A stretch of 64,000 nucleotides of DNA, taken from Salinilacustrithrix flava (GTDB lineage: Bacteria > Actinomycetota > Acidimicrobiia > Acidimicrobiales > Salinilacustritrichaceae). Within the stretch, counting starts at the first letter, position 1; each line of letters opens with the position of its first letter. The notes beneath the pieces were generated by a model. It had not been told where the DNA came from. It was given only the letters and a program-made list of their open reading frames with translations, and made no database searches. The DNA lies in NCBI RefSeq assembly GCF_041228405.1, contig NZ_CP133888.1:1798001-1862000 (forward strand). The letters run 5' to 3'. Below are positions 22,588-30,326 of this stretch, one piece after another. A program made the position numbers and the translations under genes.

Positions 22588-23079
22588 ATGTACAAGATCC
22601 ACGATCTCCAGCCCCCCGAGGGCTCCAACCGGCGCCGCAAGCGCGTCGGCCGAGGCATCGGCGGCAAGGGCGGCAAGACCGCCGGCCGTGGCACCAAGGG
22701 CCAGAAGGCGCGCAACACCGTGCCGATGGGCTTCGAGGGTGGCCAGATGCCCCTCTACATGCGCGTGCCGAAGCGCCGGGGCTTCAACAACCCCTTCCGC
22801 GTCGAGTACCAGGCCATCAACCTGGACACGCTCAGCGAGTCCGGCCTCACCGACATCACCCCCGAGGCGCTCCACGCCAAGGGCCTGGTCCGCAAGGGCG
22901 CCCTGGTGAAGATCCTCGGTCGTGGCGAGGTCAGCGCTGCGCTGAACGTCACCGCCCACAAGTTCTCGGCGTCGGCTGCCGAAGCCATCACCGCCGCGGG
23001 CGGTACGGTCGAGACCCGGCCCCTGCCGTGGGGCGATCGTCGTCCGCCGGCCAAGGGCAACCAGTTCACCAACCGCTGA
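22588..23079 (+). CDS. rplO: 50S ribosomal protein L15
   Basis: L15, 163 aa, a late-assembly protein of the large subunit. The Gly/Arg-rich N-terminus (KRVGRGIGGKGGKTAGRGTK) and the C-terminal SAAAEAITAAGGTVE-like segment are typical. ATG at 22588 with GGAGGCG upstream. secY follows after 40 bases. Confidence 0.97.
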   Translation: MYKIHDLQPPEGSNRRRKRVGRGIGGKGGKTAGRGTKGQKARNTVPMGFEGGQMPLYMRVPKRRGFNNPFRVEYQAINLDTLSESGLTDITPEALHAKGLVRKGALVKILGRGEVSAALNVTAHKFSASAAEAITAAGGTVETRPLPWGDRRPPAKGNQFTNR

Positions 23080-23119
23080 TCCTGCCGGATCGGCTGAGCC
23101 GCCACCCCCTGGGGAGCAC

Positions 23120-24463
23120 GTGTTCCAGAGCCTGAAGAGCCTCGCGCGCGTCGCGTCCGTCTCGGACCTTCGCAACAAGATCCTGTTCGTGATCTTCATC
23201 CTCGCCCTGTACCGGGCGGGTTCGGCGATCCCGGCGCCTGGCATCGACCTCGACGCCGTCCAGAACCTGAAGGAGCAGGCCGAGCAGGGCGCTGGCGTGC
23301 TCGGCTTCCTGACCCTGTTCTCGGGCGGCGCGCTCACCCAGTTCGCGCTGTTCGCGCTCGGGATCATGCCGTACATCACGGCGTCGATCATCATGCAGAT
23401 CCTCACCGTGGTGATCCCGCGCCTCGAGCAGTGGTCCCAGCAGGGTGCGGTCGGCCAGCGCAAGATCACGCAGTGGACCCGCTACCTGACGGTGGCCATC
23501 GCCCTGCTGCAGTCCACCGGCCTGGCCTTCCTGTTCCACAACGGCGGCGGCGGCCTCCTCGGCGCCGGCGGTGGTGTCGATCTCGGCATCGACCTGTTCG
23601 GCGGTGACGAGAACTTCAACACCGGCCGCATCCTCATCGTGGTGCTCACCCTCACCGCCGGCACCGCCCTGCTCATGTGGATGGGCGAGCTCATCACCCA
23701 GCGAGGCATCGGCAACGGCATGTCGCTGCTGATCTTCGCCTCGGTGGTGTCCAGCTTCCCGGTCGCCGGAGCCCAGATCAACGCCGAGCGGGGCATGGCC
23801 CTGCTGCTCCCGCTGCTGCTGCTGGGGGTGGCGATCATGGTGGCGATCGTGTTCGTGGAGCTCGGCCAGCGCCGCATCCCGGTGCAGTTCTCCAAGCGGG
23901 TCGTCGGCAACAAGATGACCGGCGGCCAGTCCACCTACATCCCGCTCAAGGTCAACCAGTCCGGCGTGATCCCGGTGATCTTCGCCAGCTCGGTGCTGTA
24001 CCTGCCGCTGCTGTTCACCCAGGTGCTCCCCGCCGACCGGAGCTGGGCGGTCAGCATCCAGCGCTGGGTCGACACCAACCTGGTCCAGCCCGACTCGATC
24101 GTCTACATCCTCGTGTACGGCTTCCTGATCGTGGGCTTCGCCTACTTCTACACGGCGATCCAGTTCGACCCGGCCAAGCAGGCCGACACGATCCGCCGCC
24201 AGGGCGGCTACATCCCCGGCATCCGCCCCGGCCCCCAGACCGAGCGGTACCTCGGCCGCATCCTGAACCGGATCACCCTCCCCGGCGCCCTGTTCGTGGC
24301 CATGATCGCCCTGCTGCCCTCGATCCTGCTCGTCTCCGCCGACATCACGAACTTCCCCTTCGGCGGCATCTCGGTGCTCATCGCCGTCGGCGTGATGCTC
24401 GAGTTCATGAAGCAGATCGACAGCCAGCTCATGATGCGCAACTACGAGGGCTTCCTGAACTAG
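23120..24463 (+). CDS. secY: Protein translocase subunit SecY
   Basis: Channel subunit of the Sec translocon, 447 aa, about ten membrane segments. The N-terminus (LRNKILFVIFILALYRAGSA) is the first segment, followed by a plug region rich in Gly, and the QRRIPVQFSKRVVGNKM loop before segment 7. GTG start at 23120 with a GGGGAG site. Last gene of the spc operon. In most actinobacteria adk follows at once; here an endonuclease-like gene between two palindromes separates them. Confidence 0.97.
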   Translation: MFQSLKSLARVASVSDLRNKILFVIFILALYRAGSAIPAPGIDLDAVQNLKEQAEQGAGVLGFLTLFSGGALTQFALFALGIMPYITASIIMQILTVVIPRLEQWSQQGAVGQRKITQWTRYLTVAIALLQSTGLAFLFHNGGGGLLGAGGGVDLGIDLFGGDENFNTGRILIVVLTLTAGTALLMWMGELITQRGIGNGMSLLIFASVVSSFPVAGAQINAERGMALLLPLLLLGVAIMVAIVFVELGQRRIPVQFSKRVVGNKMTGGQSTYIPLKVNQSGVIPVIFASSVLYLPLLFTQVLPADRSWAVSIQRWVDTNLVQPDSIVYILVYGFLIVGFAYFYTAIQFDPAKQADTIRRQGGYIPGIRPGPQTERYLGRILNRITLPGALFVAMIALLPSILLVSADITNFPFGGISVLIAVGVMLEFMKQIDSQLMMRNYEGFLN

Positions 24464-24473
24464 CCCCCGCAGG

Positions 24474-24520
24474 AAATCTCGTGGATCGTGACCACCCGTG
24501 GTCACCGACCCACGAGATGT
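24474..24520. repeat. Palindromic repeat, copy B (secY/endonuclease junction)
   Basis: A 47-base palindrome: AAATCTCGTGG begins the left arm and CCACGAGATGT ends the right arm, around a centre GTGACCACCCGTGGTCAC. It starts 11 bases after the secY stop, and its right half contains the last codons and stop (24502-24504) of the minus-strand endonuclease gene. It shares the centre ACCACCCGTGGT in the same orientation with copy C at 25486-25534. Confidence 0.85.
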
Positions 24521-25419
24521 CCACGGAGCTGGCGAAGCGCGGCGGCGAGGTCGCTGGCCAAGCACCAGCTGCGGATCCGGATGACCGTCCACCCTGCGTC
24601 CTCGAGCGCGCGCTGCCTGACGAGGTCCGCCTCCCGGACGTCGACGTCGTCGCGATGTTGCACGCCGTCGACCTCGACGCAGATCCGGCGCTCCGGATAG
24701 GCGAGATCGAGTCGGTACGAGGCGTCAGCGGCGCGCACCCAGTGCTGTGCCACCGGCACGGGCAGGCACGCATCGAGGATGGCGTCCAGGACGAGCTGTT
24801 CGAGTCCGGATTCCGGCACGCCGTCGACCTCGAAGTAGCGGTCGAGCCAGTCCCGCAGGGCGGCGCCGCCGTTGCGTCCCCGTCGCTTGTGGCGCAGGTA
24901 GGTGCGCAGCAGTGCATCGCTGGTGACGCCGTGCTCGTGTCGCAGCTCGCGCACGGTCTGGCGGTACCGCTTCTCGGAGATGACGCAGCCCAGGTCCATG
25001 GCGATCCGGGTCGGTCCCGTGCACGGGATGCCATCGATGCGACACGGCGCGGCGAGCTCGAGGTCGGTCGACTCGTGGACGATCACGTCGGCACGTCGGA
25101 AGGTCGTGCCGGCCGGGATGCTGATCTCCGGGGCCGGGACGGGGTCGAAGCCACCGACGCCCGTGAGGTGGGCGCCGGCCCGGTGGGATGCCAGCGAACC
25201 GGTCGGAGCGAGCAGCAGGGCAGCCATGAGCCGACGTGGCCAGGTCATCGGAACGCCGGCTGGGCCGTACAGGCCGGCATCGAGACGCATCCAGGTGCCG
25301 TTGCGGAGCAGCCGGCGCAGGAGCGGAAAGCCGCCGTCGAGGGCGCTCAGCTGCGGGCGGGTGATGAGCGCCTGCTGGTGCTCGAGCAGCGAGATCGCCG
25401 CTGGCGATGGTGCGGGCAT
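24502..25419 (-). CDS. AbiEi-like winged-helix plus Vsr-like (DUF559) endonuclease-type protein
   Basis: Protein of 305 aa. The N-terminal ~70 residues resemble the AbiEi-type antitoxin winged helix (ITRPQLSALDGG; LRRLLRNGTWMRLDAGLYG). The C-terminal ~100 residues have the DUF559/Vsr-like nuclease pattern: LDLAYPERRICVEVDGVQHR, with Asp and Glu as likely metal ligands, followed by RQRALEDAGWTVIRIRSW. ATG at 25419 has a GGAGGA site. The gene sits between secY and adk, which are normally adjacent, and is bracketed by palindromes B and C; its stop codon is inside B. No partner toxin is present. Nuclease activity is inferred from the family only. Confidence 0.85.
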   Translation of the reverse strand: MPAPSPAAISLLEHQQALITRPQLSALDGGFPLLRRLLRNGTWMRLDAGLYGPAGVPMTWPRRLMAALLLAPTGSLASHRAGAHLTGVGGFDPVPAPEISIPAGTTFRRADVIVHESTDLELAAPCRIDGIPCTGPTRIAMDLGCVISEKRYRQTVRELRHEHGVTSDALLRTYLRHKRRGRNGGAALRDWLDRYFEVDGVPESGLEQLVLDAILDACLPVPVAQHWVRAADASYRLDLAYPERRICVEVDGVQHRDDVDVREADLVRQRALEDAGWTVIRIRSWCLASDLAAALRQLRGHLVGR

Positions 25420-25485
25420 GGGTCTTCCTCCGGTGTGTGCCTGGGGGAAGACGGGTCCGATCGTACGAACCCCCACCGACAGCTC

Positions 25486-25534
25486 GATATCCCGTGGATC
25501 CAGCACCACCCGTGGTCGGGATCCACGGGATTTC
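25486..25534. repeat. Palindromic repeat, copy C (upstream of adk)
   Basis: A 49-base palindrome with left arm GATATCCCGTGGATCC and right arm GGATCCACGGGATTTC around ACCACCCGTGGT. It lies 66 bases upstream of the endonuclease start and 57 bases upstream of adk, between divergent genes. A terminator role does not explain this position. Confidence 0.85.
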
Positions 25535-25591
25535 GGGGTGGGTGGGGGATTTCGGATGGGTGAAAGCGGGGCCGGTAGGGTGCGTGCTCTC

Positions 25592-26251
25592 ATGATCCCC
25601 GGTGCTCGACTCGTGATGCTCGGCCGGCAGGGAGCCGGCAAGGGCACCCAGTGCACGCGGCTCTCCCGCCACTTCGTCGTGCCCCACATCTCCACCGGCG
25701 ACATGCTCCGTGCCGCCGTGAAGGAGGGCACCGCCTTCGGACGCAAGGCCAAGGAGTACATGGACGCGGGCGAGCTGCTGCCCGACGACATCATCATCGG
25801 GGTGGTCGAGGAGCGCCTGCTCAAGGACGACACCCGCAACCGGGGCTACATCCTCGACGGCTTCCCCCGGACCGAGTCCCAGGCCGAGTCCCTGGCCGCG
25901 ATCACCGCCGACCTGCCCCTCGACCTGGTCATCGACCTGGCCGTGCCCACCGACGTCGTGCTCGAGCGCCTGGCCGCCCGGCGGGTCTGCGTCGACTGCG
26001 GCGCCAACTACGCGGTGCACGCACCGCCCAAGCACGGCTGGACCTGCGACCACTGCGGCGGCGAGGTCATCCAGCGCGCCGACGACACCGAGGACGCGAT
26101 CAAGCGCCGCCTCGACATCTACGAGGCCGAGACCGCCCCGCTGATCGAGTGGTACGAGGAGCGGGACCTGCTCATGGTCGTCGACGGCGACGGCGACCCC
26201 GACGAGGTCACGGCCCGGCTGATCCGGACCATCGACACCGCCCGGCGGTAG
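25592..26251 (+). CDS. adk: Adenylate kinase
   Basis: Converts ATP and AMP to two ADP, 219 aa, cytosolic. The P-loop reads GRQGAGKGT (the family usually has GPPGAGKGT); DGFPRT follows, and the LID carries a four-Cys zinc site (CVDC and CDHC). ATG at 25592 is chosen; a TAGGGT box ends 10 bases upstream (25576-25581), suggesting a near-leaderless start. The open frame extends far upstream but without kinase sequence. map starts five bases after the stop. Confidence 0.96.
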   Translation: MIPGARLVMLGRQGAGKGTQCTRLSRHFVVPHISTGDMLRAAVKEGTAFGRKAKEYMDAGELLPDDIIIGVVEERLLKDDTRNRGYILDGFPRTESQAESLAAITADLPLDLVIDLAVPTDVVLERLAARRVCVDCGANYAVHAPPKHGWTCDHCGGEVIQRADDTEDAIKRRLDIYEAETAPLIEWYEERDLLMVVDGDGDPDEVTARLIRTIDTARR

Positions 26252-26256
26252 GGGCG

Positions 26257-27018
26257 ATGGGTCGCCGAGATCGGGGCGCTCGCCGGTCCGCCGACGAGAT
26301 CGCGACCATGCGCAGGGCCGGCCTGGTCGTGGCCGAGATGCACGACGTGTGCCGGGAGGCGCTCCGCCCCGGGGTGACCACCGGCGAGCTCGATGCCCTG
26401 GCCCGCGACGTGCTCGACCGCCGGGGCGCCACCTCCAACTTCCTCGGCTACGGCGGGTTCCCGGCCGTGGTCTGCGCCAGCGTGAACGACGAGATCGTCC
26501 ACGGCATCCCCGGCTCCCGCGTCCTCGAGGAGGGCGATGTCGTCTCCATCGACTGCGGCGCCGTGGTCGACGGGTGGCACGGCGACGCCGCCTTCACGGC
26601 CTGCGTCGGGCAGGGGAGCGCGGCGGACCTGGAGCTCATCGAGGTCGGCCGTCGCTCGCTGGAGGCCGGCATCGAGCAGGTGGTGGCGGGCAACACCCTC
26701 GGCGACCTCGGCCACGCCGTGGAGTCGGTCGTGCGCGCCGCGGGGTTCTCGGTGCTCGAAGACCACTGCGGCCACGGCATCGGGCGGGCCATGCACGAAG
26801 CGCCCGACGTGCTGAACACCGGCACGCCCGGCAAGGGCCTGCCCATCGAGGTCGGCATGGTGCTCGCCATCGAACCCATGGTCTGCGCCGGCACCTCCGA
26901 CTACCGGGTGCTGGCCGACGGCTGGACCGTGGTCACCGCCGACGGCGCCCGATCCGTCCACTGGGAGCACACCGTCGCCGTGACCGAGCACGGTCCCGAG
27001 GTCCTCACCCGACGCTGA
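26257..27018 (+). CDS. map: Type I methionine aminopeptidase
   Basis: Removes the initiator Met from new proteins, 253 aa. The five metal ligands are in place: two Asp in SIDCGAVVDGWHGDAA, His in GHGIG, Glu in AIEPM and Glu in WEHT. The YGGFPAVVCASVNDEIVHG segment is diagnostic. No N-terminal zinc-finger extension, so subtype Ia. The ATG at 26257 is separated from adk by five bases. A hairpin follows at 27019-27063. infA, normally next, is absent. Confidence 0.96.
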   Translation: MGRRDRGARRSADEIATMRRAGLVVAEMHDVCREALRPGVTTGELDALARDVLDRRGATSNFLGYGGFPAVVCASVNDEIVHGIPGSRVLEEGDVVSIDCGAVVDGWHGDAAFTACVGQGSAADLELIEVGRRSLEAGIEQVVAGNTLGDLGHAVESVVRAAGFSVLEDHCGHGIGRAMHEAPDVLNTGTPGKGLPIEVGMVLAIEPMVCAGTSDYRVLADGWTVVTADGARSVHWEHTVAVTEHGPEVLTRR

Positions 27019-27063
27019 GAATCCCCCCATCTCGTGCCCGGATCGGTCATGATGTGGGGGTTC
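27019..27063 (+). terminator. Imperfect hairpin after map
   Basis: GAATCCCCCCATC pairs imperfectly with GATGTGGGGGTTC across an 18-20 base loop, starting at the map stop codon. It probably ends the adk-map unit, upstream of the alpha-operon promoter. Confidence 0.45.
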
Positions 27064-27119
27064 GCGGGCCCCGATGGGCTCGACGGCGCCACCGATCCGG
27101 CCCCTCGTCGCTCGTGGGG

Positions 27120-27149
27120 TTGGCGGTCGTGTGCGCGCTGTCATAGGAT
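27120..27149 (+). promoter_or_regulatory. Predicted promoter of the alpha operon
   Basis: TTGGCG at 27120-27125, an 18-base spacer and TAGGAT at 27144-27149. About 155 bases of leader follow before rpmJ, containing GAGCTC repeats and GTGGC/GCCAC pairs that could fold. In other bacteria S4 binds the alpha-operon leader; no specific fold is claimed here. Confidence 0.5.
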
Positions 27150-27308
27150 CTCCCTTCGGCTCTGGGACAGGCGCGCCTGCCCCTGCAGTGGCCTGTGCTC
27201 ACCCATGTCTCGTCCTGGGATCGGGTGCAGGTGGAGCTCACCCCCGTACGAGCTCAGTCGTGGCCGGCTCCCGGTGCCACTGAGCAACCACTCTCGAGAG
27301 AGCAACCG

Positions 27309-27422
27309 ATGAAGGTCCGACCCAGTGTCAAGCCCATGTGCGAGAAGTGCCAGGTGATCCGCCGGCACGGGCGCGTCATGGTCCTCTGCACGAATCCCCG
27401 TCACAAGCAGCGCCAGGGCTGA
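27309..27422 (+). CDS. rpmJ: 50S ribosomal protein L36, zinc-binding type
   Basis: L36, 37 aa. MKVRPSVKPMCEKCQVIRR is diagnostic. The C+ form with Cys 11, Cys 14, Cys 27 and His 32 as zinc ligands. It heads the alpha operon here because infA is missing from the position before it. rpsM starts 16 bases after its stop. Confidence 0.97.
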   Translation: MKVRPSVKPMCEKCQVIRRHGRVMVLCTNPRHKQRQG

Positions 27423-27438
27423 GGAGCGAACCCGGAAC

Positions 27439-27816
27439 ATGGCACGTATCCAAGGCGTCGACATCCCCCGCGACAAGCGGCTGGTGATCTCGCTGACCTA
27501 CCTGTTCGGCATCGGCAACACCACTGCCGCCCGCATCTGCGACGAGGTCGGCATCGACCCGAGCACCCGCGTCCGAGACCTGACCGACTCCGAGGTCAAC
27601 AAGGTCCGCGAGTGGATCGACGAGAACGCCGAGGTCGAAGGCGACCTGCGGCGTGAGGTCCAGCAGAACATCAAGCGCAAGATCGAGATCGGCTCCTACC
27701 AGGGCATCAGGCACCGCAAGGGCCTGCCCGTCCGCGGTCAGCGCACCCACACCAACGCACGGACCCGCAAGGGCCCGAAGAAGACCGTTGCCGGCAAGAA
27801 GAAGGTGAAGAAGTAG
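27439..27816 (+). CDS. rpsM: 30S ribosomal protein S13
   Basis: S13, 125 aa, in the head of the small subunit contacting the P-site tRNA. MARIQGVDIPRDKR, TYLFGIGNTTA and the C-terminal RGQRTHTNARTRKGPKKTV are diagnostic. The stop overlaps the GTG start of rpsK. Confidence 0.98.
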   Translation: MARIQGVDIPRDKRLVISLTYLFGIGNTTAARICDEVGIDPSTRVRDLTDSEVNKVREWIDENAEVEGDLRREVQQNIKRKIEIGSYQGIRHRKGLPVRGQRTHTNARTRKGPKKTVAGKKKVKK

Positions 27817-28214
27817 TGGCCAAGCCCTCCTCGGGCGGTCGACGCCCCCGCAAGCGCGAACGCAAGAACATCTCGCACGGCATCGCCCACATCAAGTCGT
27901 CGTTCAACAACACGATCGTCGCCATCACCGACCCGGCAGGCAACGTCTTGTCCTGGGCATCGGCCGGCAACGTGGGCTTCAAGGGCTCCCGCAAGTCCAC
28001 GCCCTTCGCCGCCCAGATGGCGGCCGAGAAGGCCGCCCGCGGCGCCATGGAGCACGGCGTGCGTCGCGTCGAGGTCCAGGTCAAGGGCCCCGGCTCCGGC
28101 CGCGAGACCGCCATCCGCTCGATCCAGAACGCCGGCATCGAGGTGTCCGGCATCAAGGACGTCACCCCCGTCCCGCACAACGGCTGCCGCCCGCCCAAGC
28201 GCCGCCGCACCTGA
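27816..28214 (+). CDS. rpsK: 30S ribosomal protein S11
   Basis: S11, 132 aa, at the platform near the Shine-Dalgarno duplex. NISHGIAHIKSSFNNTIVA and the C-terminal DVTPVPHNGCRPPKRRR are diagnostic. GTG start at 27816 overlaps the rpsM stop by one base (TAGTG). Confidence 0.98.
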   Translation: MAKPSSGGRRPRKRERKNISHGIAHIKSSFNNTIVAITDPAGNVLSWASAGNVGFKGSRKSTPFAAQMAAEKAARGAMEHGVRRVEVQVKGPGSGRETAIRSIQNAGIEVSGIKDVTPVPHNGCRPPKRRRT

Positions 28215-28224
28215 GGAACAGAAC

Positions 28225-28842
28225 ATGTCTCGTTACACCGGACCCCGCAGCCGCATCGCTCGTCGACTCGGCGTCAACATCTTCGGCACCTCGGGAGAGG
28301 TGCGCGCCCTCGACCGTCGCCCCTACCCGCCCGGCGAGCACGGCCGCAGCCGTCGCCGGGGCCAGCCCTCCGAGTACCTCGCCCAGCTGCAGGAGAAGCA
28401 GAAGGCCCGCTTCTCCTACGGTCTCTCCGAGCGCCAGTTCCGCAACCTCTACGAGGAGGCGAACCGCCGCAAGGGCGTCACCGGCGAGCTCATGCTCCAG
28501 ATGCTCGAGCGCCGCCTCGACAACGTCGTGTACCGGGCCGGCCTCGCCGCCACCCGCCCGCAGGCACGCCAGTTCGTGAACCACGGCCACTTCGACGTCA
28601 ACGGCAAGCGGGTCACCATCCCCAGCTACCGCGTCCGCGTCGGCGACAAGGTCTCGCTGCGCACCAAGTCCCGCGACATGGTCACCGTGCAGTGGAACAA
28701 GGACGTCCTCGACCGCCAGGCCCCGGGCTGGCTCGAGACGGGCGACGACGGCTTCGCCGTCACCGTTCGGGCCTACCCCGAGCGTGAGCAGATCGACGTG
28801 CCCGTGCGAGAGCAGCTCATCGTCGAGCTGTACTCGAAGTAG
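28225..28842 (+). CDS. rpsD: 30S ribosomal protein S4, zinc-free type
   Basis: S4, 205 aa, which starts 16S 5'-domain folding and can repress the alpha operon. The S4 RNA-binding core (LERRLDNVVYRAGLAATRPQ; VNHGHFDVNGKRV) is clear. The N-terminal region contains no Cys, so this is the zinc-independent form, unlike L36 and S14 in the same window. ATG at 28225 with a GAGGAACAG site. Confidence 0.98.
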   Translation: MSRYTGPRSRIARRLGVNIFGTSGEVRALDRRPYPPGEHGRSRRRGQPSEYLAQLQEKQKARFSYGLSERQFRNLYEEANRRKGVTGELMLQMLERRLDNVVYRAGLAATRPQARQFVNHGHFDVNGKRVTIPSYRVRVGDKVSLRTKSRDMVTVQWNKDVLDRQAPGWLETGDDGFAVTVRAYPEREQIDVPVREQLIVELYSK

Positions 28843-28898
28843 CACCCTGCACCGCCCACACCGCCCCTCCTTCTCCACCTGACGAGGTACCTCGCTCC

Positions 28899-29837
28899 AT
28901 GCTGGTCATCCAACGCCCAACCGTCGAGCCCCAGGGCGAAGAGGCCGACAACCGTCAGCGGTTCGTCATCAGCCCCCTCGAGCCCGGCTTCGGGCACACC
29001 ATCGGCAACTCGCTGCGGCGCGTCCTGCTGTCCTCGATCCCCGGCGCCGCCGTCACCCAGGTGCGCTTCGACGAGGCCCTGCACGAGTTCGACACGATCG
29101 GCGGCGTGGTCGAGGACGTCACCGACATCATCCTCAACCTCAAGGACCTCGTCGTGGTGTGCCACAGCGACGAGCCCGTCTCCCTGCGCCTCGATGCCCG
29201 CGGCCCCGCCGAGGTCACCGCAGCCGACCTGCAGGACAACGCCGACGTGGAGGTCCTCAACCCGGACCTGCACATCGCCACGATGAACGGCGACGGCCGC
29301 CTGGCCATCGACGTCACCATCGCCAAGGGCCGTGGCTACGTGTCCGCCGACCGCAACAAGAGCTCCGACACCATCGGCGTGATCCCGGTCGACTCGATCT
29401 TCTCGCCGGTGCGCAAGGCCACCTTCTCGGTCGAGCCCACCCGCGTCGAGCAGGACACCAACTACGACAAGCTCGTCATCGACGTCCACACCGACGGCTC
29501 GATCAGCCCCGCCGAGGCCCTCGCGTCCGCCGGCGACACGCTGCGCAGCCTGGTCGGCCTGATCGCCGACATGAGCGAGGAGCCCCAGGGCCTCGAGCTG
29601 GGCGAGGTGCCCGTCGCGGGCACCGGTCCGTCCGACCTCGACCTGCCCATCGAGGACCTCGAGCTGTCCGAGCGGCCGCGCAACTGCCTCAAGCGTGCGC
29701 AGGTCAACACCGTCGGCGAGCTCGTCAACAAGACCGAAGACGACCTGCTCGCCATCACCAACTTCGGCCAGAAGTCCCTGGACGAGGTCGTCGAGAAGCT
29801 GGATGAGCGCGGCCTCACGCTGCGCATCCGAGGCTAG
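28899..29837 (+). CDS. rpoA: RNA polymerase alpha subunit
   Basis: Alpha subunit, 312 aa. The N-terminal dimerisation domain (GFGHTIGNSLRRVLLSSIPG) and the C-terminal DNA- and activator-binding domain (RPRNCLKRAQVNTVGELV; NFGQKSLDEVVEKL) are both complete. The Arg aligned to E. coli R265 is kept. It follows rpsD by 56 bases and precedes rplQ by nine, in the usual alpha-operon order. Confidence 0.98.
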   Translation: MLVIQRPTVEPQGEEADNRQRFVISPLEPGFGHTIGNSLRRVLLSSIPGAAVTQVRFDEALHEFDTIGGVVEDVTDIILNLKDLVVVCHSDEPVSLRLDARGPAEVTAADLQDNADVEVLNPDLHIATMNGDGRLAIDVTIAKGRGYVSADRNKSSDTIGVIPVDSIFSPVRKATFSVEPTRVEQDTNYDKLVIDVHTDGSISPAEALASAGDTLRSLVGLIADMSEEPQGLELGEVPVAGTGPSDLDLPIEDLELSERPRNCLKRAQVNTVGELVNKTEDDLLAITNFGQKSLDEVVEKLDERGLTLRIRG

Positions 29838-29846
29838 GAGAACAAC

Positions 29847-30200
29847 ATGCCCGCACGTCCCCGCAAGGGCAAGCGCTTCGGCGGCTCGTCCTCCCACCAG
29901 AAGGCCATGTTCGGCAACCTGGTGGCCAGCCTCATCGCCGCCGAGTCGATCGTGACCACCGAGGCCAAGGCCAAGGCCGTCCGCCCGGTGGCCGAGAAGC
30001 TGATCACCAAGGCCAAGAAGGGCGGTCTCCACAACCACCGCCAGGTCGTCGCGTACCTGCGCGACGAGGAGATGGCCCACAAGCTCATGACCGACGTCGG
30101 CCCCCGCTACGTCGACCGTCCGGGTGGCTACACCCGGATCCTCAAGCTCGGCCCCCGCCACGGCGACAACGCGCCGATGGCTCGCATCGAGCTCGTCTAG
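29847..30200 (+). CDS. rplQ: 50S ribosomal protein L17
   Basis: L17, 117 aa. SSHQKAMFGNLVASLIAAE and the C-terminal GGYTRILKLGPRHGDNAPM are diagnostic. Start ATG at 29847 with a TAGGAG site overlapping the rpoA stop. Last ribosomal gene of the alpha operon; a strong hairpin follows at 30268-30297. Confidence 0.98.
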   Translation: MPARPRKGKRFGGSSSHQKAMFGNLVASLIAAESIVTTEAKAKAVRPVAEKLITKAKKGGLHNHRQVVAYLRDEEMAHKLMTDVGPRYVDRPGGYTRILKLGPRHGDNAPMARIELV

Positions 30201-30267
30201 GACGAGGCGACCGAGTTCTGAGGCCCAGCCGAAGAACTCGATGGCGACGAGGCGCCCTGCGCCGAGG

Positions 30268-30297
30268 AGCGGCCCGGCGCGAGTGCGCCGGGCCGCT
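30268..30297 (+). terminator. Strong hairpin after rplQ
   Basis: AGCGGCCCGGCGC and GCGCCGGGCCGCT form a perfect 13-base stem with a GAGT loop; GCGTTCTG follows. Two smaller hairpins precede it (CGAGTTCT/AGAACTCG at 30212-30240 and GGCGC/GCGCC near 30251). Together they probably end the alpha operon before truA. Confidence 0.7.
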
Positions 30298-30326
30298 GCG
30301 CGTTCTGTGCGAAGTTGTTGCCCGCC

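Noticed and set aside
30315..30326. TTG at 30315 as the truA start
   Set aside because: It only adds four residues, has no ribosome site and an ATG follows directly.
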